Shown: one piece after another, positions 11,956 through 24,452 of the stretch
How positions within the stretch are numbered: the first letter of the stretch is position 1
How the letters are laid out: every line of letters begins with the position of its first letter
DNA from: Adineta steineri
Lineage: Eukaryota; Rotifera; Eurotatoria; Adinetida; Adinetidae
NCBI GenBank assembly: GCA_905250115.1
Contig: CAJNOI010000099.1
Span: 270,698-334,697, forward strand
Length of the DNA stretch: 64,000 nucleotides
Direction: 5' to 3'
Program-made: the position numbers and the translations under genes
Notes under the pieces: model-generated
Seen by the model: the letters and a program-made list of their open reading frames with translations, nothing else
What the model was told of the DNA's origin: nothing
Databases searched by the model: none

Positions 11956-13973
11956 TATCCAAGATAATTATTCTTCTTTCTTCTATTCTCGATTTATTCT
12001 AATCTATTAGATGAACTAGTTTTCAAATAAATATAAACTTTTTCTATTCATTTAGTATCAGAATTAATAATATACATCAAAATAACTGATTATACGTATT
12101 TAATTATTATTCTTTCTTACACTGAATAATTTTTGATAAAGATTTAGCGTATGAATTAAGATATTCGATGTCTAAATAAATATTTTTATTTGTGTGCACA
12201 CATTTATTTTTTTTCATTATAAACTTGAATTTTTCATTTCAACTCGAACAAAATTGTATTTAAGATCGGACAAAACATAATAAAAATGTAGAATTTCTAC
12301 AAAATCACAATCAGTTGTTTTTTCTCAGCAATAATATTACCATTTCTTCAGACAACAGTCTTCATTTTCTACATGTTTTATTTAAACCAAAACTACAAAC
12401 TATCTATTAAAATCGATTATATCAAGAAGGAAAAGTTAAATTGAAGAATGTTAAGCTAATGGATTATAACGATTGAACAAAGAAAACTACAATGACAAAA
12501 AAATATTGAATACAATATTTAGTTGTTACATCTTGAGAAAAATTGTTGCAACTTGATTCACATATCCAATACAGAAATAGATCTGTATTTCGAATTCAAC
12601 ATAAACGATCTAAATTAAATGGTCGTACTCGGAGACGTTCGTCGCCTGTGAAACTTTTGGTAGTGTCCACAAAATTCACAACTCTGAATATATAAGACGC
12701 TTTACTAATTGATCATTTTATAAGTTTATTTTCAGATGATCTTTTTTTTTAAACATTGAAAAAATCATTGAACTCTATCGTATACAAATTTTCTTTTTAA
12801 GAAACATGTTTTTACACAACAAATACGCAATAATCTTCTATTTCTTCACGTTTCTTTTATCAAATAAATTATTTCACCAATAATATCAATGATGAAATGA
12901 AAAAAGATCTCATTTCCTTTGATTAAAAAAAATTTAGATAAAGAAACTTGATCTTATTTGTTATTGCGATGCTGCCGATACGATTATAATATTTTGAAGG
13001 ACTATGCATGGAGTAAAACAACGTTATAATAGTACCATATAAACTTATTGATAAAAAAGAAACTACGCAAATATCCTCATCAAATTCACCTAAGTCATAC
13101 TAAAGCTATGAAAACAAATAAGTAGTATCGTACATGATTATTTGTTTCTTTTTTTTCTTCTCGATTTAGTATGGTTTACAAGACAAGGTCATTTTTCGAT
13201 AAAAATAATCTGACTGTATTCATTTATTTAGTTTTACTCTATGAAACTATGTCTAGTAAGAAGTCGCGTAGTATAAAAATTAACAATATATATCACAATA
13301 ACGAATTATACTCATACAATTATACATCATTTTACACATTCAATGTAAATATTATTGTATATTTCGATCATAAGTTAATAGTACTTTAGAAAGAGTGATA
13401 GTTGAATAATATAAGAGTATTTTATTTAACCGCGCATTCTAATAGTCATAGTTTATAAATCTTTTCAAAAGTATTGTTACTGATACAGTCTATAATTTTT
13501 GTTAAGTTTTTAAGAAAATCTTTGATAAGAATGATAATTTCTTTTCATACAATGATCGTACATCTATACAATGAAATAAGATAGTATTATTTGATCATGT
13601 CATTGTATGATTAAGAGTAAGAGAAAGTAATTGTATTAGCTTATACTTACATACACTACATAAACCATATATAAACTCAATAACGATCGACAAATAACTG
13701 TTTAGACAACGTACTATTGATTCAATTATATAAACACTTTCTGACTTTTTCTTGATCATTATAGTCATTTAAGACATGCTTTCTTTTCTTATTACATAAT
13801 CGTAAATAGTTGTACACAAATTAGATTAATATTTATCTAATCGTCTATATACATTTTCATCGGTTCTAACAAACATTCGTGTGCTTGTTAGTATATAGAT
13901 ATACCATAGTATTTTTATATGTTTATTATTATATACTATATGTTTATTCCACTTTTCTTTATAGAAAAAAAAT
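11956..13973. other. Long intergenic stretch, no gene supported
   Basis: About 2 kb of AT-rich sequence. The 72-codon frame at 13171-13389 is Tyr/Asn/Phe-rich without motifs and is treated as chance. No tRNA, repeat array or transposon end was recognised. Confidence 0.45.
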
Positions 13974-16194
13974 ATGTTATTTATTAATTTCTTTATAATA
14001 CTTATAATTAGCAGAATTGCTAATTGTTACGTTTGGAATACATCACAAGGTATTCTTCCATGGGAATCTTATTTACAATTAGGTCATATTCAACGACCAC
14101 TAGGTCTTGTACTTAATCAATCATCAATTACTCATCATCATTTTTCTGTTGGATATCTTTGTCTACAATCATTTATGTATGATGAAGCACAAGATGCTTT
14201 TAATTTAGCACTCAATGTCACTCCTACATTCATAGAAGCTCACATTGGTAAAATACTCGCGTATGTTTCAATACACCCTGCATTTCGATATGATATATTT
14301 TTGTTTTTATTAGATGTAAACATGCATTATGGTCGGATACTGACTTTGAATGTGGTTTAGCAGCTTACAATGCAGCTCAAAACATGTTAAAAACATCAAA
14401 TATTATGTTATCACCACTTCAATCATCACTTCTTTCAACTGCCTATTTATGGTATTCTAATAAGTCATCTATTGCAGCTGGAGAACTTGCATTTTCATCA
14501 TCAATAGGAAATCTATCACAGGCATATCCAAATGAAACTGATATTAAAGTTTTATGGGGTCTTTCTCTTCTAAATGTAGCATATCAACATGAGTTCGAAA
14601 GTGAAATGGAACCAGCACCAATGTTGAAATCAAGAGAAACACTAAAAGCTGCTCTAAAAGATGAACCAACTCATCCGGGTGCTCTTCATTATTTAATACA
14701 CGCTTATGATGTTGATCATGTTAATACAGCAGAAAAAGCAGCGGATTATGCAGTTATGTATAATACAACTGTTTTAACATTATCGCATGCACAACATATG
14801 CCTGGTCATATTTGGATGCGTACAGGTAAAAGAATATTTTCCGCAAAGATTTGATCTTATTTATTGGCAAACTCTTTTAATATTCGAATATATATTGAAT
14901 TAGGTGCATGGCTTCTTGCTATGGGTGCAGATACAACAGCTATTCAAGTAAGTTTAGGATTATGTGCTACTAAAATATTAAATCGTCACACGTTAATATT
15001 ATCACCTGATCTGGAATCTGTTTTGACTATATTTAATACGACAAATCAAACTTTATCTTTTCTTAAATGTGATGGTGAAAATCGAGCTCATTCAACAGAA
15101 TGGCTTTCCTATTCTCGTTTACAAACAGGTGATTGGTTAGGTAGTATTTCCTTAACTCATAATCTATTTATTGCTGACAATAAATCACTTTTAACACCAA
15201 ATCATTATTTACCATTTGCTTATCGAGCTCAAGCACGTACAATTGTCGATATTTTCTTTTGGTCTCCATATAGCAATCAATTTCTCAATAAAATCGAACC
15301 TCTATTATTATTCAACAAAGGACAACCATTAGTTTTGTTCGGTGATAATCCTTCAGGATGGTATCCTATATGGAGTGAAGCAGCATATCGTTATGGTAAA
15401 ATGAGTCTTTTTTAATTTTTTAAATTAAGAATATTATCTTTATTTTAGTTGAATGTCTTCAATTATTGACTAATTTTCAAACAAGTAATAACAAATCTGG
15501 TATTTCATCAACAATAGATAAGCATCTAGCTCGTTTTCTTATACTTTCTAATCGAACGACTCCATTAAGTAAATATATAGCAAATAATATTTTAATGATG
15601 ATACCACAAGTACTTGGAATGCGTTATTATATTAATGGATCATGGCAAGAATGTTTAAATGAATTAAATACAGCTACTCAACTAGAATCAGCAGTTGTAT
15701 CAAGTGGTAATAGTCCTACTTTAATATTTGCACGATCATCAGAATTACTAGCTATGCATTTATTACTTATCTATGAAAAATATCAAGAACAATTAGTAAG
15801 TATTTCTTAAGCTAATTATTTTATCAATATTACTTTTTTTATTTTCTTTAAGAATTCAACTAATTCTTCTGTATATATGCTAAATGGTACGCAGATAAAT
15901 ATTAACAACTTTCCATTAATAGCATTGGATTTATACAAAAAAGCGGATCAAATAGCTCCTAATCGAGCTATAAATACACTTGGTATGGCTCGATGTAATG
16001 CTCATCTTCATCAGGAAAGCATAGCAGTTAGTTTATATCAACAACTTTATATGCAAATGACTACTTTCAATAATAGTGATGACTATTTTCTTAAAGAAGC
16101 AAATCAATATCTTGATCATCATAATTCAGCTATAAATTTTCGTTTTTCTCCTATTTTAATCATTTTTTCACTTTTCTGTTTTATTTTTAAATGA
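13974..16194 (+). CDS. Secreted/GPI-type TPR protein, copy A (histidine cluster kept)
   Basis: Exons 13974-14260, 14314-14825, 14904-15395, 15449-15795 and 15853-16194 give 659 residues. A signal peptide is followed by NTSQGILPWESYLQLGHIQRP. Helical TPR-like repeats follow (YDEAQDAFNLALNVTPTFIEAHIGKI). A distinctive block is HPGALHYLIHAYDVDH and SHAQHMPGHIWMRTG. I know this block mainly from bacterial TPR proteins (HPGAAHYLIHAYD / HAQHM-SHIF); its biochemical function is unknown to me. The C-terminus is a hydrophobic tail (FSPILIIFSLFCFIFK), as in GPI-anchored proteins. Many N-glycosylation sites fit an extracellular place. A second copy with the same five-exon structure and phases follows directly downstream. 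Confidence 0.82.
14170..14326 (+). repeat. Near-identical tract shared with copy B (gene conversion)
   Basis: Positions 14170-14268 are identical to 17195-17293, and 14281-14326 are identical to 17306-17351, at a constant offset of 3025. The only differences lie within the 12-nt interval between them, inside intron 1. The tract covers the exon 1 end, nearly all of intron 1 and the exon 2 start. Confidence 0.85.
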
Positions 16195-16998
16195 AACTTA
16201 AATAAAACTCAATGTAATTTATTATTATTTAATTGTTCAACATTTATATTATAGCTAAATTTCTTTCAAATAGATGTACTCAAAACTCAATTGATTTTAT
16301 AAAGGAAATTGTTTATGTTCACAATAAGATAGTAACACTAGTGTAGTGAGTCATTCGTAAAAAAAATTTCGCTGATTACTTTTTCTATTTTTAAAAATTT
16401 ATTTTGGCAGATAACTCAGTATATGCTTAGTTTTAAAATTGTTCTGGTATAACAAATTAGGCTAAATTGTAAGTCTTCGAAACTGAATATTTATTGTGGA
16501 ATGTGATGTGCGTTATTATGTTAACAGATGATATGTTATGAAGAGTAGGATTTCAATTTATTACAATTGTTATCAGTGAAGATCATTTATACAAAAAACG
16601 AACCTTCGATAAATTTGTAAAAAAATTAGTACTTAAATATATATAACCTCAGTTTCTAGGTAAAATGTATTGTCTCGTAATCAAACGTCGCAGTACTAAA
16701 TGCCCGTTTAGTTTGAATAGCTGTCAATACGTATTTATTGACGTACAAAGGCTTTATCTCATTATATATATATAAGTACTTATCCATTTTTGTTTAGTCA
16801 TCACGTGATACTTTTACTGTACAATTGTTTGCTTCTTCTATTCATTAGACAATTGCATAACGTAAGAATCGATGAGTACAACGATATATTCATAGTCTAT
16901 CATTGTTGGTATATTTTCTTTTATTCATAGTCAACGAAGCGAATAGATTTCATATTATATATTCTAATATATTTTCATTTTGTATTTGATCACCAAAT
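16195..16998. other. Spacer between the two TPR genes
   Basis: About 800 nt, AT-rich, presumably holding the 3' end of copy A and the promoter of copy B. No conserved copy of the upstream region of gene A was recognised. Confidence 0.4.
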
Positions 16999-19271
16999 AT
17001 GATAGCATTTACTCTTGTAGTACTTTTTATTAGTTATAACCATATTGATTCTCAATCATGGAACACATCAGATGGAATTCTTCCATGGGAATCCTATATA
17101 AAATTAATTGATATTCAACAACCATTAGGTCTTACACTTAATCGATCATCACTTGCTCATCATCATTTTGCAATTGGATACCTTTGTCTTCATACATTTA
17201 TGTATGATGAAGCACAAGATGCTTTTAATTTAGCACTCAATGTCACTCCTACATTCATAGAAGCTCACATTGGTAAAATACTCGCGTATGTTTTAGTATA
17301 TTCTACATTTCGATATGATATATTTTTGTTTTTATTAGATGTAAACATGCAATATGGTCGGAGACTGATTTTAATTGTGGTTTAGCAGCATACAATGCAG
17401 CTCAAAGCATGTTGAATACATCAAATATTACATTATTACCATTGCAATCATCACTTCTTTCAACTGCCTATTTATGGTATTCCAATGAGTCATCTATAGC
17501 AGCTGGAGAACTTGCATTTTCAACATCAATAGGAAATCTATCACAAGCATATCCAAATGTAACTGATATTACGGTTTTATGGGGTCTTTCTCTTCTCAAT
17601 GTAGCATATCAAGATCAATTCGACGGTGTAATGGAACCAGCACCAATGTTGCAATCAAGAGAAGTATTGGCAAGTGCTTTAAAAAATGAACCAAATCATC
17701 CGGGTGCCCTTCTTTATATGATACTCGCTTATGATGTTGCTCAGAGTAGTATAGCCAATAAAGCAGTAGATTATGTATCAAGTTATCAAAACTTATCTTC
17801 GACATTGTCCTATGCAATATTTATACCTGCTCATATTTGGATGCGTATAGGTAATTAGAATTTGATGATATATTACATAAGAAGAAAAAATACTTCTATA
17901 ATAATCTATTCATTTTTTTATATATTATCTAATTTCTACTATTAGGTTCATATGCTTCGGCTAAATCATCTGATTTCTCATCTCTTCAAGCTAGTTTATC
18001 ATTATGTTTAATTAAAATAACGGGTCGTAATATGACTATTGCTTCAACTGAACTTAACTCTGTTCTAGCTCAATTAAATACTACAGATCAAGTGCAAGCT
18101 TTTCTTCAATGTGATGCTAGAAATCGAGGAACAGCCACAGAATGGCTAGCTTCTTCTTTTCTACAAACAGGTGATTGGAACGATACATTATCTTCCATAA
18201 CTGATTTGTATCTTGCTTATAATGAATCACTTCCAATATCAAGTCTTTATTTATCATATGCTTATCGAACTCGTGCACGTGCTGTTATCAATATATTCTA
18301 TTGGTTACCATACGATATTCAATTTATTGACATGGCAAATAAAGTACAACAACTACATGATACATTGGATTCATTTACATCGAATACTAATATGACAGAT
18401 GAAGATTTAGCATGGAGCGAAGCAGGATATCGACTAAGTAACATTTACAAAAAAAAATTATATTTTTTTTTATCATAAATATCATAATAATTTAGGTAGT
18501 TGTTTTCGGATATTAACAAATATCAATGCAACTTATTCTGATCCAACTATACAACCAACAATAGATGAACATCTTGCTCGTTTTGCTGTACTTTCTAATG
18601 AAACTGCATCATTAAATCCATATATATCAGTTAGTATATCACTAATGATAAATCAAGTTTATGGAATTATTTATTATCAAAATAATTCATTTCGAGATTG
18701 TTTAAGTATATTAGATGCAGCTACTCAACGTGAATTTAGTCTTGTTATTGATAACAATAGTCCTATTTTGATATATGCACGTTCTTCCGAATTACTTGCA
18801 ATGCATTTATTATTAATTCAACGAGTAGCATATGGAAATCTATCAGCAACTGTAAGTTTATATTTTTTTTCATATTTAAATATGATTAAAATAATATTTA
18901 TTTAGGCAATTGCTAATCTTCCTACGTTCACGTTAAATGGTACTCAAGTATCTGTAAGCCAATTTTCACAATATGCTTTGAATCTTTATCAAATAGCTAA
19001 TTTATCATCACCAAATCGAGCGATTAATATACTTGGTGCAGCTCGAGCGAATTCTCAACTTCTTCTTAATAATGTTGCAGCAGGATACTATCAAATGTTA
19101 CTCGATCAAATAAGTTCACAGAATGCATCTGATCCAGTATTTTTTCAAGAAGCAATTAATTTTATTGCTCAGAATCAAGTTTTACAGAGCTCTGCTAACA
19201 ATAATCATTTGAATTTTTTTATCAATCTTATCTCTTTTTGTATTTTTATTTTTTTATTAAATAATCAATAA
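16999..19271 (+). CDS. Secreted/GPI-type TPR protein, copy B (histidine cluster mostly lost)
   Basis: Tandem paralogue of the preceding gene, with exons 16999-17285, 17339-17850, 17946-18437, 18496-18851 and 18906-19271 (670 residues), the same intron positions and phases. Signal peptide MIAFTLVVLFISYN, then SQSWNTSDGILPWESYIK. The TPR part is conserved, but the copy-A block HPGALHYLIHAYD reads HPGALLYMILAYD here, and SHAQHMPGHIWMR reads SYAIFIPAHIWMR. The hydrophobic C-tail (FFINLISFCIFIFLL) is kept. The frame is open throughout, so it is a functional-looking diverged copy, not a pseudogene. If the histidines bind metal or catalyse in copy A, copy B has probably lost that activity. Confidence 0.82.
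17195..17351 (+). repeat. Partner of the copy-A conversion tract
   Basis: Second half of the near-identical pair, lying over exon 1/intron 1/exon 2 of copy B. Flanking exon sequence of the two genes differs much more, including at silent sites. Confidence 0.85.
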
Positions 19272-19726
19272 AATTTTCTAACTATTAAATTCAATATCAT
19301 TCATCTAGTTCTCGATGTGTCGTTTGCATAGACTGATTTTATTAAAAGTACTTATTTTATACTAACTTATTGAATAGGTTGAATCATGAAGGTTATAAAC
19401 AATTGCATTCATCATCACATACTTTTCTTCTCTTCCTTTCGTTGAGGTACAATGACGTCATATTTTTTGTCTATTTCTCTGTATTGTTTGCGAAATTAAA
19501 ACTAAACGAATGAATTTCTATGTAAATGATGAATCGTATGATTTATATGCTAGTGAAGATACCAGCGAGGGTGACTTCGAAAAAGAAAAAAATATTGTTT
19601 TTTTTGATAATCATAAGATTTTTATGTAACCATTTTGAGTTAAAATAAAATAAAAAGATTAAACAATTCCGTCCTCTAATGGTTAAAATACAATCATTTT
19701 AATGTTTTGTTTTTGTATGTCATGTT
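19272..19726. other. Convergent intergenic spacer
   Basis: Between the stop of TPR copy B and the stop of the minus-strand SGNH hydrolase. Nothing recognised beyond AT-rich 3' ends. Confidence 0.4.
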
Positions 19727-20969
19727 TTAAAAAACTGATTGAAGATAATTTGCAACTGCTTTTGTCCAAATAACATAACCTTTACTGTTCATATGTAACA
19801 TATCCGATAGAAATAAATCTCGATTTGGTTGTCCATCAGGTAGAAGCATATCTCCCCATATATCAATAAAAGTCACACCAGGATATAATAAACGAATATC
19901 ATCTCGAATGCGATTATTAGCGTCTTTCATCTGATTCATTTTATCAATACGTGATGGACTTGGTTTTAACGATATAAAAGCAATCGGTATGTGAGGATAA
20001 AAACGACGAATAAGTGGAATAAACTGTCGGAAAACTGTTTGAAGAGCGACAGCAGGTTGTCCATTAGCAATATCATTTTCACCAGCATAAATAATAAATA
20101 CACTTGGTTCTAATGGATATGCAATGCGTTTATATTGTTGAAAGCATTCAACAAGTGTTGAACCGCCAAAACCTCGATTTAGAGTTGTATAATCTGGAAA
20201 ATCTTGTGCTAAAGTATTCCACATTACAATAGATGAACTTCCATAGAAAACAACACCTTGACGTATGGCTGTTGGTAAACGTCGATCAAATGGAAGAAGT
20301 GTTCCTGTTTCGAATGATGTACTTGATAAAACAAGATTAGTATTTTCATCATCAATAAGTCGACATGTTGTAGGATTTCGTGTATATTGAGTTGTTTCAG
20401 ATGATGTATCATTTTCAAATGTTGGTGTACAACTACCATTTGATTGACGACCATAAACAACATCACCATTACTTAATCTTCGTAGCCAAAAACATGATGT
20501 TTTATTTAAATATTGTGAAGAACCTACAACGATATCTCTTTGTTTTCTATTCATCTAGACTTATATGTTCTTGTTACCTTGTGTTGTCATTGTGAAGAAT
20601 TGATAAGTACCACCACTTCCATCTGTATTATTCACTGCCACAAAATGATTGATCTAAATATAGATTATAGTATTAAATTTTAGTGAAATGTCATTGTTGT
20701 TGTTTTTACCCAAGTAGATGATGGATTATCAAGATAATTAAATGTAAATGTACCATTATTATAGAAAAAAGCTTGACCAGTTTGTGTATATGCTTGTGTT
20801 GATTGTGACCGTTTTGCAAGACACCATAATCCACGTATGAAAAGAGGTGTTGCTGGTAGATCACCTAGAAGTTTATTTATAAAATACTAATATCAGTGAA
20901 TAATTTGAAATTACTTTGTGCATTAACAACTATAAATGTAGTAAGTAATATTATCCAACGTAGATGCAT
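19727..20969 (-). CDS. Secreted SGNH/GDSL-fold hydrolase with an extra N-terminal domain
   Basis: Exons, read downwards: 20969-20915, 20864-20710, 20653-20578, 20535-19727; 364 residues, phases agree. Exon 1 encodes a signal peptide MHLRWIILLTTFIVVNAQ. Exons 2-3 and the start of exon 4 give a ~130-residue cysteine-containing module (GLWCLAKRSQ, GTFTFNYLDNPSSTW, KTSCFWLRRLSNGDVVYG) that I do not recognise. The hydrolase follows, with block I VVFYGSSSIVMW (GxSS nucleophile region), block II NRGFGGS, block III YAGENDI and block V DMLHMNSKGY (Asp/His). All SGNH blocks are present. The last intron (20536-20577) is only 42 nt. Substrate unknown; probably an extracellular ester or glycan deacylase-like enzyme. 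Confidence 0.82.
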
Positions 20970-22085
20970 GATGATAAATATTATTGAAAAGAAATATACG
21001 TATATTTCATTGAGATCTGTCTCCTTTTATAACGATTTTCAAACTTTCTAATCTTATCATTTTTTATTGTTGGTAGCTTTTTATAATATATTTATTGGAG
21101 AGTTTTATTAGAGAAAGATATTTATTGTATAATTTAAAGAGCTCATAAATGAAAAAACTCTTTTTAATGTACTTCATTAATAAATCAAGTGCTGATATAT
21201 GATTTATAATTGTACTCAAAATATGAATATCTACAATAAAAATACGTATTTTTAGTAACTAATAATCAGAGTGTGTACAAAATAAGAAGGGTGTGAGTAT
21301 CATATTTATATCACGCTCACATCCTCAAGATGTGTAATATCTATTTACACAACATGTTAACAGTTTTCTTTTGTATTGTATCAAAAAATATTTTCATATA
21401 CACCAGCACCAGTGAATACTATAGAATATATATTATTTTAATTCTAATGAATTTTTGATATATGTATTGTAGCAACAACTGAAGTTTCACAGTATCAAAT
21501 GACATCATAAAAACGAAATCAATACCATCCAAAACTTCGAAATGCTTCAAACGCATACACATCCTCAAGAATCTTTTATTTGTCAAGATCATATTCTCAT
21601 TCTACATATATAATATCAGATGTTTTAGCTTGTGATTTATTATTGAATAAAATTTTGAAACGAAGTGAGAAAAGATCGAATATACTTTTCAAATCAGTCT
21701 TGTGAAATTATGTTAAATAAACATCATAACAGAGAGAAAATGCTTCGTGTTGAAGCACATTGTACAAACAAAACAAAGTTGCTTTGTCATTTCTGTATGG
21801 TTGGAGCAAACGACATGCAAACATTCATACAACAGAATCAAATAATAAAAAAACATTGTGCAATACTAAAGCATTTCTGTTCGATTACAATCTCTGTGAG
21901 AGTCAGACTAGAAACAATAAGATTCTCCTTCTACGATATTCGTAAGTTACTTTCACAGTGAATCATTGTGAAAGATGTGAGTATGTTTGACTGGGTTAGA
22001 TGCAAAATAAACGGACTAAAATAATTTATTTAACAGTAGAATTATTGCAAGCTTCAATATTCTGCTACTCAGTTTTTAGATCTTG
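20970..22085. other. Divergent intergenic region with a G-rich hairpin
   Basis: Should hold the promoters of the SGNH gene (-) and the ART-TPR gene (+). It includes the hairpin at 21283-21329, listed separately. Frames at 21665-21961 are not gene-like. Confidence 0.4.
21283..21329. repeat. G-rich hairpin 1 (telomere-like arms)
   Basis: Left arm AGGGTGTGAGTAT pairs with right arm CGCTCACATCCTC across a short AT loop. A member of the dispersed family also found at ten other places in this window. Confidence 0.5.
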
Positions 22086-24311
22086 ATGGCTACCACAAAT
22101 ACACTACGAACGAATGATAATTATGAAAGTGTCATTTTTATTTGGTTTAATTCACAAGAACAATCGAATGTCAATATGGTTGGACCACTTCGTGCCATTA
22201 ACAATAACGTACAAACGTTTACTGAATCATCATCTTGCTTTGAAATGATACAATCTTCAAATGAGAAGATCTTTTTTATCTCATCATTGAATAATAATCA
22301 ATTAATTGCAACTGTTCATGATTTTCCTGCTGTCGAAGCGATTTTTATATTGGATCCAAATGCAGGTGATGTTAGAGGGCATTTTCCTAAACTTTTTGGC
22401 ATATTTACTCAGCAAGAAGAATTACTCCGACTAGTTAAAGACGTTCTGGATACTTTCGAGCAAGTTCAACTAGAAGAATTCTCATTTGAACAAGATAAAA
22501 TATTTCTCTGGTCACAATTATGGAAAGAAGAGGTACTAACTTTTTAATTTGCCCATTTCTATTGTCTGCTAACAGAATGATTTATACTTTTAGTTAATAA
22601 ATCGTAAAGTATCGTCCAACAAAAATGCACTAATCGAAATAACTCGACAATATTATCGAGATAATTCGCGAATCATGGCCGTTATTGAAGAGTTCGATAA
22701 ATCATATCGACCTGCTGAAGTCATCAATTGGTGTTCTCGTTCTCCCTTTCCTGCACGTTTTCTTTTTCATGCGCTACGTTCTCACAACAAAGTACAGCTT
22801 AATGCATGTCGATTTCTATTCGTAGATGCAACACGTTTCTTTCGTCAACATCTTAAACAGAAATCTAGTGATCAAGTGTATCGTGGTATGAAATTATCCG
22901 ATGCAGAACTTGACAAATTCGAAGCACATATTGGTGAACTCGTTTGTACAAGTGGTTTTTTTCCTTGTACGAAACTAAGAACAAATGCGTTGACACTTGC
23001 TTCATTACCAACCTATCGTCCAGATCTTTCGTCTGTTTTAATTAAAATCGACTGTGATGCATCATCTTTATTCAATGAAATATCGAATAAACAAACGTCA
23101 TCGCTTATTGTATTTGATCCTTGTATGACATTTCGTATCGTTTATGTTAATCGAGGACCAATGTCGGTTATAAAAATAAAAACAGCAGGTGACGCTGGCA
23201 AGAAATTTGCTTTGGAATATATGCAAAATCATAAGAGTGACACGATAACAGCAGTACTCGATGAGCTTCTCAGACCACCTACACCACCTCCGAAGCCACC
23301 CACTCCACCACCACCTCCAAAACCGCCCACTCCACCACCACCTCCAAAACCAGTCACTCCACCACCAGCTGAGATAATAAATATCACGTATGAAAGTGAT
23401 TCTATTCGATAAGATACGAATGTTGTTTGATTTTGTATATTTCTAGACCTTCATTTATAACTGCTGAAGAAACAAAAGCAGAACAATATGTGGAACAAGG
23501 AGATATTAATTTGGCTTTGTCGACTTATCAGCGTGTTCAACCTATGACTGCTCGTATACTCAATAGGATAGGCGACTTATCCGCTGTAAAAAAAAGTGAT
23601 TACGAGTATGCTTTGCAATGCCATCAACAAGCACTTAAAATACAAAAAGAGGTACTGTATAACTCATGTCATATAATTCAAAAAACAAAATTTTAATTTT
23701 CTACATAGTCTAATGAAGATATCTCTGGTACTCTCGTTTATATTGGAAACGCTCATCGTGGTCGTCGTGAATATGATATCGCTCTAAACTTTTATACTCA
23801 AGCGCTTGAATTACGTCAAAATAATCCGAGAACAAGTCCAGCAACTATTGCCGCTAACTTTCTTAGTATTAGCAAAGCTCATTGGGCTCGTCGAGAATAT
23901 CCTCAAGCGATTGCAAATGCAGAACAAGCATTAGCGATACAAGAAGCTCTCGTACCTCCACAGGAACCAGAGGTTGGTGTGACATTAGCTTTGCTAGGCA
24001 ATTTTCACAGAGATACTAGTGACTACACTAGTGCCTTGGATTTATGCACGCGTGCACTTGATATTTTTGAGCGTATATTATCACCATATTCGCCTTTAAC
24101 AGCTGGAGTTCTTTACCAACTAGGAAAAATTCATTTGAATTTAGGAGCATTATTTGATGCTCAGCAAAGTTTAGAACAAGCAAACAAAATTTATCGAAGA
24201 ATTGTGCCTGCAGGACATCCAGACCGTGTGTCGGTGGAGAACGCACTTCAGCGTGTTAACCAATTCTTGGAACAAAATCAAGATAATCAAGGAGGAAATA
24301 GCGTACTCTAA
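22086..24311 (+). CDS. ADP-ribosyltransferase (R-S-E type)-like domain fused to TPRs
   Basis: Exons 22086-22532, 22594-23387, 23447-23651 and 23709-24311; 682 residues. Residues ~1-150 form an alpha/beta domain (VIFIWFNSQEQ, EAIFILDPNAG, LFGIFTQQEELL) that usually precedes ART in bdelloid proteins. Residues ~190-370 are ART-like: VYRGMKLSDAELDKFE (Arg block), LVCTSGFFPCTK (Ser-x-Ser-like block) and LIVFDPCMTFRIVYV. The region expected to carry the E-x-E pair shows no acidic pair, so transferase activity is doubtful. A proline hinge (repeats of PPTPPPPPK) follows. Then come kinesin-light-chain-like TPRs: ALQCHQQALKIQKE, ALNFYTQALELRQ, AIANAEQALAIQEA, ALDLCTRALDIFER, AQQSLEQANKIYRR. A host-encoded, intact gene; partners unknown. 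Confidence 0.85.
23269..23370 (+). repeat. Proline-rich tandem repeat inside the ART-TPR gene
   Basis: About 100 nt of repeated CCACCTCCAAAACC-type units encode PPTPPPPPKP repeats, a flexible or polyproline II linker between the ART-like and TPR parts. It is the only GC-rich coding patch in this gene and is likely to vary in length. Confidence 0.75.
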
Positions 24312-24452
24312 ACTACTATAATACTTTACCACACGTTATGCTTTAGAGCACGCTATTTCTCGATTGATTCAGCGACTGTATTTATCTTTTTCCTTTTTAT
24401 TGGAGTATATTTGAGAGGATTTACGAATCTTTTATAATAAAATGATCTATAA

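Noticed and set aside
13171-13389. 72-codon frame on the plus strand
   Set aside because: Tyr/Asn/Phe-rich text typical of AT-rich noncoding DNA; no motif, no partner exon.
20555-20577. A 23-nt intron in the SGNH gene joining directly to the ATG at 20554
   Set aside because: That junction puts the next codons out of frame (immediate stop). The AG at 20536-20537 gives a 42-nt intron with correct phase.
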